A stretch of DNA of 64,000 nucleotides, taken from contig JAXLWK010000013.1 in assembly GCA_046328525.1 (NCBI GenBank), positions 86,937 through 150,936 on the forward strand. Reading direction: 5' to 3'. Made by a program: the position numbers and the translations under genes. This DNA comes from JBDHWG01 sp046328525. Its GTDB lineage: Bacteria; Chloroflexota; Anaerolineae; Epilineales; JAHCIE01. Shown piece by piece: positions 7,687 through 14,521 of the stretch (positions are counted from its first letter, which is position 1; each line of letters begins with the position of its first letter). The notes below the pieces were generated by a model. The model worked only from the letters and a program-made list of their open reading frames with translations, had not been told where the DNA came from and made no database searches.

Positions 7687-8862
7687 ATGTCTGATACAAA
7701 CGAGTATCTTCCCCTGGACGGCCTCCGCGTGGTCGCCCTGGAGCAGGCGGTCGCCGCGCCGTTCTGCTCGCGCCAGCTCGCCGACATGGGCGCCGACGTC
7801 GTCAAGATCGAGCGGCCCGACGGCGGCGACTTCGCGCGCAGCTACGACGGCGCGCTGAGCGGCCTGTCGGCGTACTTCGCCTGGCTCAACCGGGGCAAGC
7901 GCAGCGTCGTCCTGGACCTCAAGCGGCCCGCCGACCACGCCGCCCTCGTGCAGCTCCTCGGCCGCGCCGACGTGTTCGTCCACAACCTCGCGCCGGGCGC
8001 GGTCGAGCGCCTGGGCTGCGGCTACGACGCCCTCGCCGAGCGGAACAGAGGGCTGGTGTGGTGCGCCATCTCCGGCTACGGCCCCGACGGCCCCTACCGC
8101 GACAAGAAGGCCTACGACATGCTCGTCCAGGCCGAGTCGGGCATCGTGAGCGTGACCGGCGGCCCGGAGACGCCCGCCAAAGTCGGCATCTCCATGGCCG
8201 ACATCGGCGCCGGGCTATACGCCTACGCCGCCATCACCACGGCGCTGCTCGGCCGGGCGCGCACCGGGCGGGGCGAGCGCATTGACATCTCGATGCTCGA
8301 GTGCATGACGGAGTGGATGATGGCCCCGCTGTACACCTGGCTGGGCGCGGGCCGCGTCCTGCCCCGCACAGGCGTCCGCCACAACATGATCCTGCCTTAC
8401 GGCGCGTATGCCTGCGCCGACGGCGCGGTCATCTTCTCCGTCCAGAGCGACCGCGAGTGGCTGCGCTTCTGCGCCGACGTGTTGCAAGCGACGGACATGG
8501 CGCGGGATGAGCGCTTTGCCACCAACGAGCGCCGCGTCCAGAACCGCGACGCCCTGGCGAGCGCCATCGAGAGCCGCTTTGCCGCCTGGACGCGCGAGGA
8601 CGTCATCGCCCGCCTGGACGCGGCGGGCATCGCCAACGCTGCCCTGAACGATGTGCCCGCCGTGGCGCAGCACCCGCAGCTCGCCGCCCGCCATCGCTGG
8701 GCCAACGTAGACACCTTCGTCGGCCCCATCCCGGCGCTCATCCCGCCGTACAACCTGGCCGGCGTCGCGCCGCGCATGGGCCGCGTCCCGGCCCTGGGCG
8801 AGCATACCGCCGAGGTGCTGGCCGAGCTGCGGCCAGACGAGTCGAGTGAAGAGGCCCCATGA
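7687..8862 (+). CDS. CaiB/BaiF family (class III) CoA-transferase
   Basis: Moves CoA between carboxylic acids or their thioesters; the substrate cannot be read from sequence. At 391 residues it has the usual length. The N-terminal LADMGADVVKIERPDGGD is a family hallmark (CoA binding), and Asp172 in SMADIGAGLYAY matches the catalytic aspartate of formyl-CoA transferase. GLVWCAISGYGPDGPY is also typical. ATG 7687 precedes all conserved sequence. The stop overlaps the next start by 4 bp (ATGA), so it is translated together with threonine synthase. That pairing hints at use in amino-acid or short-chain acid metabolism but does not fix it. Confidence 0.92.
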   Translation: MSDTNEYLPLDGLRVVALEQAVAAPFCSRQLADMGADVVKIERPDGGDFARSYDGALSGLSAYFAWLNRGKRSVVLDLKRPADHAALVQLLGRADVFVHNLAPGAVERLGCGYDALAERNRGLVWCAISGYGPDGPYRDKKAYDMLVQAESGIVSVTGGPETPAKVGISMADIGAGLYAYAAITTALLGRARTGRGERIDISMLECMTEWMMAPLYTWLGAGRVLPRTGVRHNMILPYGAYACADGAVIFSVQSDREWLRFCADVLQATDMARDERFATNERRVQNRDALASAIESRFAAWTREDVIARLDAAGIANAALNDVPAVAQHPQLAARHRWANVDTFVGPIPALIPPYNLAGVAPRMGRVPALGEHTAEVLAELRPDESSEEAP

Positions 8863-10013
8863 ACGTGTCCCATCTCCACTGCCCGCGCTGCGAGCGGACG
8901 TATGACCCGAACCTCCCCCACAACCTGTGCGTGTGCGGCGCGCCGCTCCTGGTGGACTACGACCTCGAGGCGCTCAAGCGCCTGACCCCGGACGACCTAT
9001 GGCCGGCCGACAAGGGCATGTGGCGCTACTTCCCCTTTCTCCCGGTGCGCGACCCGGCCCACATCGTCACCCTGGGCGAGGGCGGCACGCCCATTCTCGA
9101 AGCGCGGCGGGTCGGCGAAGCCGTCGGCCTGGAAAAGCTGTACATCAAGGAGGAGGGCCTCAACCCGACCGCGAGCTTCAAGGCGCGTGGGGCGTCGGCG
9201 GGCATCAGCAAGGCGAAGGAACTCGGCATCACCGCCGTCGCTATGCCCACCGCCGGCAACGCGGGCGGGGCGTGGGCGGCGTATGGGGCGCGAGCGGGCA
9301 TCGAGGTGCACGTCGCCATGCCCCAGGACGCGCCGGACATCAACAAGCAAGAGGTGCGGCGCTATGGCGGCGCTCTAACCCTGGTGGACGGCCTCATCTC
9401 CGACGCCGGCCGCGTCATCGGCGCGCAGGCGCGGGAGCGCGGCTGGTTCGACGTGGCGACCCTCAAAGAGCCGTACCGCATCGAGGGCAAGAAGACGATG
9501 GGCCTGGAGATCGCCGAAGCGTGGGGCTGGCAGGACCTCCCCGACGTTATCATCTACCCGGCCGGTGGCGGCGTCGGCGTCATCGGCATCTGGAAGGCCC
9601 TGAAGGAATTGCAGGACATCGGCTGGACGAGCGCTCCCCTGCCGCGGCTGGTCGTCGTCCAGGCGGCCGGCTGCGCGCCCCTCGTGCGCGCCTTCGACGA
9701 GGGCGCCGAGGTCTCGACGTTCTGGGAGGGGGCGCAGACGGTCGCCAGCGGCCTGCGCGTGCCGAAGGCCCTGGGCGACTTCCTGGTCCTGGAGGCGGTG
9801 CGCGAGACCGATGGGACGGCCCTCGCCGTGGACGACGACACCATCCGCGAGTATGGCGACTTGCTGGCGCGGCAGGAGGGGTTGTGGGCCGCGCCGGAGG
9901 GCGCCGCCACCCTGGCCGCCGCCGCCGAGCTGCGCCGCCGGGGCTGGCTGGCCGCCGACGAGAGCGTCGTGCTCATCAACACAGGCAGCGGCCTGAAGTA
10001 CCCGGAGGTCTAA
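8859..10013 (+). CDS. thrC: Threonine synthase (PLP, fold type II)
   Basis: Converts O-phosphohomoserine to threonine. The 384-residue protein starts with a rubredoxin-like zinc ribbon (Cys8, Cys11, Cys24, Cys26), then the PLP domain with the Schiff-base Lys108 in NPTASFKARGAS, the AGNAGGAWAAYGA asparagine loop and the phosphate-binding PAGGGVG. Length and ribbon match the short archaeal/bacterial ThrC type. It is coupled to the CoA-transferase by a 4-bp ATGA overlap and is 3 bp from a ComB-like gene. The same fold includes the cysteate synthase of Methanosarcina, and the comB neighbour makes that a possibility to test, but threonine synthase is the default reading. Confidence 0.88.
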   Translation: MNVSHLHCPRCERTYDPNLPHNLCVCGAPLLVDYDLEALKRLTPDDLWPADKGMWRYFPFLPVRDPAHIVTLGEGGTPILEARRVGEAVGLEKLYIKEEGLNPTASFKARGASAGISKAKELGITAVAMPTAGNAGGAWAAYGARAGIEVHVAMPQDAPDINKQEVRRYGGALTLVDGLISDAGRVIGAQARERGWFDVATLKEPYRIEGKKTMGLEIAEAWGWQDLPDVIIYPAGGGVGVIGIWKALKELQDIGWTSAPLPRLVVVQAAGCAPLVRAFDEGAEVSTFWEGAQTVASGLRVPKALGDFLVLEAVRETDGTALAVDDDTIREYGDLLARQEGLWAAPEGAATLAAAAELRRRGWLAADESVVLINTGSGLKYPEV

Positions 10014-10016
10014 GCG

Positions 10017-10718
10017 GTGACACCCCAGATTCTACGGCTGCGCGCCGTCGCCGGGGCGCGGGAGGCGCAGGGGCTGGCCGTCATCATTGACGTCATCCGC
10101 GCCTTCACCGTCGCCGCCTACGCCTTCGCCGGCGGGGCCGAGGAGATCATGCTCGTCGGGACGGTGGAGGAGGCGTTTGCCCTGCGCGAGCGCTTCCCGG
10201 ACGCCCTACTCATCGGCGAGGTGGGCGGACGCGCTATTCCCGGCTTCGACCTGAACAACTCTCCGACGCGCATGGCCGCCGCCGACGTGCGCGGCCGGCG
10301 GCTCATCCAGCGCACCGGCGCTGGCACCCAGGGCGTCGTCGCCGCCGCAAACGCCGACAGTCTCATCCTGGCGAGCCTGGTCGTCGGCCGGGCGACCGCC
10401 GAGGCCATCCGGCGGCAGGCAGCGCCCGTCGTCAGCATCGTCGCCATGGCCGGCGACGTCAGCCACGCGCCGATGGAGGACGACATCTGCGGCGACTACC
10501 TGGCGGCGCTGCTGCGCGGCGAGACGCCGGACACGAGCGGCTTCCGCGACGCCATCCTCGCCACGCCCCACGCGCAGCTCTTCCTCGACCCCGACGACCC
10601 GGACTTCATTCCCAGCGACCTGGACTACGTGCTGGCGGTGGATCGCTTCGACTTCGCCATGCCCGTCCGCCGCGATGGCGACCTGCTCATCGCGCGGAAG
10701 GCGGCCCTCACCCCCTAA
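10017..10718 (+). CDS. comB: ComB family 2-phosphosulfolactate phosphatase-like protein
   Basis: In methanogens ComB hydrolyses 2-phospho-3-sulfolactate in coenzyme M synthesis; bacterial members are widespread and their role is mostly unknown. The 233 residues show the family blocks IIDVIRAFT, GEVGGRAIPGFDLNNSPT, QRTGAGTQG and EDDICGDYLAALL, so the active-site region looks intact. GTG 10017 is supported by GGAGGT at the end of thrC. It is the last gene of the CoA-transferase/thrC/comB operon. The protein ends where a palindromic repeat begins. Confidence 0.85.
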   Translation: MTPQILRLRAVAGAREAQGLAVIIDVIRAFTVAAYAFAGGAEEIMLVGTVEEAFALRERFPDALLIGEVGGRAIPGFDLNNSPTRMAAADVRGRRLIQRTGAGTQGVVAAANADSLILASLVVGRATAEAIRRQAAPVVSIVAMAGDVSHAPMEDDICGDYLAALLRGETPDTSGFRDAILATPHAQLFLDPDDPDFIPSDLDYVLAVDRFDFAMPVRRDGDLLIARKAALTP

Positions 10719-10800
10719 CCCCCTCTCCCCGTGTGGGAGAGGGGGCGTCCGACTCTCCTTCTCCCAAAATGGGAGAAGGGGCTGGGGGATGAGGGACGCC
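10709..10800. repeat. ccctctccc / gggagaggg interspersed repeat
   Basis: Two nested inverted repeats, ccctctccccgtgtgggagaggg and cttctcccaaaatgggagaag, are framed by ccctcaccccctaac-type and gggggatgaggg ends. It overlaps the last codons of comB. Related copies lie at 26419, 26640 and 47618. Confidence 0.85.
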
Positions 10801-10806
10801 TCGCCT

Positions 10807-10835
10807 TTGCGCATCATTGTGGCAGGTGCTAGAAT
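10807..10835 (+). promoter_or_regulatory. Promoter for the stress/redox gene run
   Basis: TTGCGC at 10807-10812 and TAGAAT at 10830-10835 are separated by 17 bp, with TG one base before the -10 (extended -10). It lies just after the repeat and about 50 bp before the first gene of the run. Confidence 0.6.
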
Positions 10836-10887
10836 TTAGCTGCGTTGTCAACCGATGAAGGAACGGCTTGGGAGGCGGAGCTGGCCG

Positions 10888-11289
10888 ATGGGAGTTGATG
10901 AACGAGCAATCCGCGAGGCGCATTCCCTCTGGATAGATGCCGTCAACGCCGGCGATCTTGTCCGCTTGCTCACCATGATGGCGGATGATGTCGTGTTTCT
11001 CGGTCCGGGTGAAGAGCCGTCCGGTCGGGACGGGTTTTCCGCCGTCTTCCCAGCCGCTCACCAACAAGCTCGGATCCGTTGCGGCAGCGAGCTGGAAGAG
11101 GTCGTGGTCGTTGGCGAAGTCGCCTACACGTGGAGCCGGGATTCGTTATCCGTGACCCCAATCGCCGGCGGAGAAACGACGCAACTCGCCGGTCATCGTC
11201 TCACGATATGGCGTAAACAGCGCGACGGCCGCTGGCTCCTGGCCCGCGATGCCCACACGTTGACCCCGGTGGAGAAGCTGAGGTCGTGA
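10888..11289 (+). CDS. NTF2-like (SnoaL/DUF4440-type) protein
   Basis: A 133-residue alpha+beta barrel protein of the NTF2 superfamily: an N-terminal helix pair IREAHSLWIDAVNAGDLVRLL, ADDVVFLGPGEEPSGRDGFS, and a C-terminal HRLTIWRKQRDGRWLLARDAH (residues split over the last strands) are the usual DUF4440 pattern. Members are enzymes, ligand binders or unknown. ATG 10888 with GGAGG upstream is preferred over ATG 10855, which would add basic residues without homology. First gene of a seven-gene run. Confidence 0.75.
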   Translation: MGVDERAIREAHSLWIDAVNAGDLVRLLTMMADDVVFLGPGEEPSGRDGFSAVFPAAHQQARIRCGSELEEVVVVGEVAYTWSRDSLSVTPIAGGETTQLAGHRLTIWRKQRDGRWLLARDAHTLTPVEKLRS

Positions 11290-11303
11290 GAGGACTGTGC
11301 TCG

Positions 11304-11471
11304 ATGGATCGTGTCGAACTGTGCGACCGCTGCGGCCATCCGCTAGAGCCGCGCAACTGCAAGGAGGTCTGCCCCCGCTGCGGGGCGCGCCTCGACTGCT
11401 CTGACGTGCCGACCGTCCACCGCCCCACCGACGCCCGCGACGCCCGCGGGCATGACGAGACCCGACCGTAA
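11304..11471 (+). CDS. Small zinc-ribbon protein
   Basis: 55 residues with two CxxC knuckles, CDRCGHPLEP and CPRCGARLDC, giving a rubredoxin-like zinc site and an acidic/polar tail. ATG 11304 has AGAGGA about 9 bp upstream; a GTG at 11286 that overlaps the previous stop is an alternative. It sits between the NTF2-like gene and hsp20 and overlaps the latter's possible ATG. Function unknown; its context suggests a stress-linked accessory protein. Confidence 0.65.
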   Translation: MDRVELCDRCGHPLEPRNCKEVCPRCGARLDCSDVPTVHRPTDARDARGHDETRP

Positions 11472-11481
11472 GGAGCGCATT

Positions 11482-11871
11482 GTGTACCGCCGCGGCTCGC
11501 AACTGGACACCGCGTGGCAGCCGGCCCTCGACGTGTGCGAGACGGCTGACGCCTACCTCATCAAAGTGGACGTGCCGGGGGTGCGCGAGAGCGACCTGCG
11601 CCTCGATTTCGCCGACAACGTGCTAAAGCTCGTCGGCGAGCGCCGCCGCCCCTACGAAGCCAACAGCACCCGCATGCACCGCATCGAGCGCGAGTACGGC
11701 GCGTTCGAGCGCCGCGTCCGCCTGCCGGAAGACATTGACCCCGGCGCTGTCGAGGCGACGCTGGAGCACGGCGTCCTCTCGATCCGCATCGGCAAGCGCG
11801 CCGCCAAGGGCGTCGTGCAGATTCGTGTCAAGCGCGGCGAAGGCGCGGCCTCGGAAGGGGATGAGGCGTGA
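11482..11871 (+). CDS. Small heat-shock protein, Hsp20/alpha-crystallin family
   Basis: An ATP-independent holdase chaperone. The 129 residues include the alpha-crystallin domain: WQPALDVCETADAYLIKVDVPGV at its start, RRPYEANSTRMHRIEREYGAFERRV (loop and dimer strand) and the C-terminal LEHGVLSIRI, followed by IRVKR in place of the usual IxI anchor. GTG 11482 is chosen because AAGGAG is 6 bp upstream; ATG 11452 would overlap the zinc-ribbon gene. The last codons overlap the next start by 4 bp (GTGA). Confidence 0.92.
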   Translation: MYRRGSQLDTAWQPALDVCETADAYLIKVDVPGVRESDLRLDFADNVLKLVGERRRPYEANSTRMHRIEREYGAFERRVRLPEDIDPGAVEATLEHGVLSIRIGKRAAKGVVQIRVKRGEGAASEGDEA

Positions 11872-12242
11872 CGCTGCGCGTGACGGTGTTCGGCGATCCG
11901 GCGAATGAGGTTTGCCTCATCAGCGGGTGCGGCAGCCGCGTCTCCTCAGCCGAAGCCTTCCCGGAGACGGCGAAGGCGCTGCGGGAGCTGTTCGGCGATC
12001 ACATCGCGCTGCGCTACTATGACCTGAGTCAGCCCGGCCAGCGCGCCCGCTTCGCGCCGCTCGTCGAAGGCGCGCGGGCGCGCGGCCTGCGCTTCCCCCT
12101 CGTCGCCGTGAACGGCGCGATCGTCGCCGCCGCCGATGAGTCCGCGCCCTACCCCCTCGCCGTAGACCGGCTGTTGAGCCTGATTGACGCGGCCCTGGCC
12201 GACACGTCCGGCGACGCCGACGCCGCCGAGCGCCGCAATTGA
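11868..12242 (+). CDS. Thioredoxin-fold-like small protein
   Basis: 124 residues. The opening LRVTVFGDPANEVCLISGCGS has two cysteines four residues apart, followed by ALRELFGDHIALRYYDLSQP and FPLVAVNGAIVAA, which is the beta-alpha-beta-alpha-beta pattern of thioredoxin-like proteins and recalls the YuzD/DUF1462 group. Whether the CxxxxC pair is redox active is not known. GTG 11868 is coupled to hsp20 by GTGA. Its stop overlaps the TTG of the rhodanese gene, so the three genes are translated as a block. Confidence 0.6.
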   Translation: MTLRVTVFGDPANEVCLISGCGSRVSSAEAFPETAKALRELFGDHIALRYYDLSQPGQRARFAPLVEGARARGLRFPLVAVNGAIVAAADESAPYPLAVDRLLSLIDAALADTSGDADAAERRN

Positions 12243-12601
12243 GCTTCCTCAAGCTGCCCTGGTGGTGGCCGATGGGCCGCGTGCCGGAAATCGCACCGGC
12301 GGACCTGACCGCCGCCCTGGCGCAGACGCCGCCCCAGATCGTGGACGTGCGCACGAGCCAGGAGTTCAACGGCGGCCATATCCCCGGCGCCGTCAGCTTG
12401 CCCATCACGTCCTTCCCCGCCGGGTGGCGCAGCCTCGGCCTGGACCCCGACCGCCCCGTCGTCCTCATCTGCCTCAGCGCCCACCGCAGCCTCCCTGCGA
12501 CACGTCTCCTGCAACGCCACGGCTTCGACGCAATGCAGCTCGCCGGGGGGATGCAGGCGTGGCGAGCCTCCCGTCTCCCCGAAACGTCACCAACGGAGTG
12601 A
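12239..12601 (+). CDS. Single-domain rhodanese-like protein
   Basis: Sulfurtransferase-type domain of 120 residues. IVDVRTSQEFNGGHIPGAVS (about 34-53) and the active-site loop with Cys78 in CLSAHRS are clear, and the C-terminal LAGGMQAWR completes the fold. The start is TTG 12239, overlapping the previous stop as TTGA. The Trp-rich N-terminus (KLPWWWPMG) could be a short membrane contact. Its position after a thioredoxin-like gene suggests a role in sulfur or thiol chemistry. Confidence 0.87.
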   Translation: MSFLKLPWWWPMGRVPEIAPADLTAALAQTPPQIVDVRTSQEFNGGHIPGAVSLPITSFPAGWRSLGLDPDRPVVLICLSAHRSLPATRLLQRHGFDAMQLAGGMQAWRASRLPETSPTE

Positions 12602-12604
12602 GCC

Positions 12605-14521
12605 ATGACCGATCGGCCCCGCCCCACGCTGGACGACACCTTCAAGCTGCGCTACGCCAGCGACGCGCAAATCTCGCCGGACGGGCGGGCCGTCGCCTTC
12701 GGCTATGCCCCCATGTTCAAAGAGAAGGACCACAGCCGCAAGAGCGCCATCTGGCTGGCCGACGACCACGGCGTCCGCCAGTTCACGGCCTCCCTGTCGT
12801 GCGACCGCGCCCCGCGCTGGTCGCCGGATGGTCGGCAGCTTGCCTTCATCTCGGACCGCCTGAAGGAGGGCAAGTATCAGCTCTACGTGCTGGACCGAGC
12901 AGGCGGCGAGGCGCGGCAGGTGACGGACACGCGCGCTGACATCAAGGCCCCGATCTGGCTGCCGGATGGGCGGCTGGCGGCCCTCGTCACCGAGGCGCTG
13001 CCGGAGGACGTGGAGCAGCGGCGGCAGGATGGCGACGACCCCGCCGTGGCCGACGACAACTTCCAGTGGACGCGCCTGGTCCTGGTAGACCTGTCCAGCG
13101 GCGAGCTGATGCCGCTCAGCCCGCCCGGTATGCAGGTGTACGAGGCCGCGCCCGCCCCCGACGGCCAGCGCTGGGCGCTCGTTGTGAGCGACGACCCGCG
13201 CCGCGCCGCCTGGTATCGCAACCGCCTCGTCCGGCTCGACGGGCCGGACGCCGCGCCTGTGACCCTGTACCACACGGCGACCCTGCCCCAGGGTGTGAGC
13301 GCCGCGCCGACGTGGTCGCCGGATGGGCGCTTCGTCGCCTTCATCGCTGGCGCGTGGAGCGACGAGGGCGCTGTCGGCGGCGACGTGTGGCTTGTCGAGA
13401 GCGACACCGCCGCCGCCTGCTGTCTGACGCCGGGCATCGAGGCGTCCTTCGGGAGCGTGAAGTGGCTCGCCGATGGGCGGTTGCTGGGCGCGGGGATGCG
13501 CGACGGTGGGGCGATGCTGGCGGCCATCGGCCGCGATGGAACGGTGACCACCCTCTGGCATGACCTGGCGGCCCTCGATGCGCCGTTCCAGGCGCGGGTG
13601 AGCCTGGCCGCCGATGGGCAGACGTTCGCCGTCATCCGCGAGGACCCGCGCCACGGCCGCAACGTGTGGGTCGGCACGCTGGACGGCGAGTGGCGGCAAC
13701 TCACCCATCTCCAGTCGGAGTTAGAGGCGCTCGACATCGGGCGCGTCGAGAATATCCATTGGACGGCCCCGGATGGGCTGCGGGTACAGGGGCTACTGCT
13801 GACGCCGGCCGGCTGGAGCGGCAAGCGCGTCCCGCTGGTCGTCTACGTCCACGGCGGCCCGACCGGCGCCTGGCTGCCGACGTTCCTGGGCAGCGCGATG
13901 GTGACGGGGCAGCTTCTGTCTTCCCTCGGCTTCGCCGTCCTGATGCCCAACCCGCGCGGCAGCGTCGGCCTGGGCCGCGCCTATGCCGAGGCCAATCACC
14001 AGGACCTCGGCGGCGGCGATCTGCAAGACATCCTGGCCGGCGTGGACCACGTCATCGAGATGGGGGTGGCCGACCCGGACCGCCTCGGCATCACCGGCTG
14101 GAGCTACGGCGGCTACATGACGGCGTGGGCCATCACCCAGACGACGCGCTTCAAGGCCGCCATCGTCGGCGCGGGCATCGTCAACTTCGACAGCCACTGG
14201 GGACAGAACAGCATCCATAACTGGCAGCTCGTGTTCTTCGACGGCGTCTCGCCCCTCGAAGACCCCGACGCGCACCGCGCCCGCTCCCCGTGGACCTATC
14301 TCTCGGCGGTGCAGACGCCGACGCTCATCCTCCACGGCCAGAACGATACCGATGTGCCAGTGGCCCAGGCCCACGAGCTTTACCGCGGCCTGCGCTCCCT
14401 CGGCGTCGAGACCCAGCTCGTGACCTATCCCCGCGAGCCGCACGGCCTCCAGGAGCGCCTGCACATCCGCGACATGATTGAGCGCAGTGTCGAATGGTTC
14501 CGAACTCACCTCGACCCTTGA
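12605..14521 (+). CDS. S9 family serine peptidase (acylaminoacyl-peptidase type)
   Basis: A 638-residue prolyl-oligopeptidase-family peptidase without an obvious signal peptide, so probably cytosolic. The N-terminal half is a beta-propeller with repeated SPDGR-type strands (ISPDGRAVAFGY, WSPDGRQLAFIS, WSPDGRFVAFIA). The C-terminal alpha/beta hydrolase domain has Ser500 in GWSYGG, Asp581 in HGQNDTDVP and His613 in EPHGLQ. The YVHGGPTG oxyanion region is also present. ATG 12605 is 3 bp after the rhodanese stop. The 3' end overlaps the following GT39 gene. Confidence 0.95.
   Translation: MTDRPRPTLDDTFKLRYASDAQISPDGRAVAFGYAPMFKEKDHSRKSAIWLADDHGVRQFTASLSCDRAPRWSPDGRQLAFISDRLKEGKYQLYVLDRAGGEARQVTDTRADIKAPIWLPDGRLAALVTEALPEDVEQRRQDGDDPAVADDNFQWTRLVLVDLSSGELMPLSPPGMQVYEAAPAPDGQRWALVVSDDPRRAAWYRNRLVRLDGPDAAPVTLYHTATLPQGVSAAPTWSPDGRFVAFIAGAWSDEGAVGGDVWLVESDTAAACCLTPGIEASFGSVKWLADGRLLGAGMRDGGAMLAAIGRDGTVTTLWHDLAALDAPFQARVSLAADGQTFAVIREDPRHGRNVWVGTLDGEWRQLTHLQSELEALDIGRVENIHWTAPDGLRVQGLLLTPAGWSGKRVPLVVYVHGGPTGAWLPTFLGSAMVTGQLLSSLGFAVLMPNPRGSVGLGRAYAEANHQDLGGGDLQDILAGVDHVIEMGVADPDRLGITGWSYGGYMTAWAITQTTRFKAAIVGAGIVNFDSHWGQNSIHNWQLVFFDGVSPLEDPDAHRARSPWTYLSAVQTPTLILHGQNDTDVPVAQAHELYRGLRSLGVETQLVTYPREPHGLQERLHIRDMIERSVEWFRTHLDP

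Noticed and set aside
7437..7983. Open frames through the gaagcaatctcccg repeat cluster
   Set aside because: They translate the inverted repeats and the complement of the CoA-transferase gene; no ribosome site or homology.
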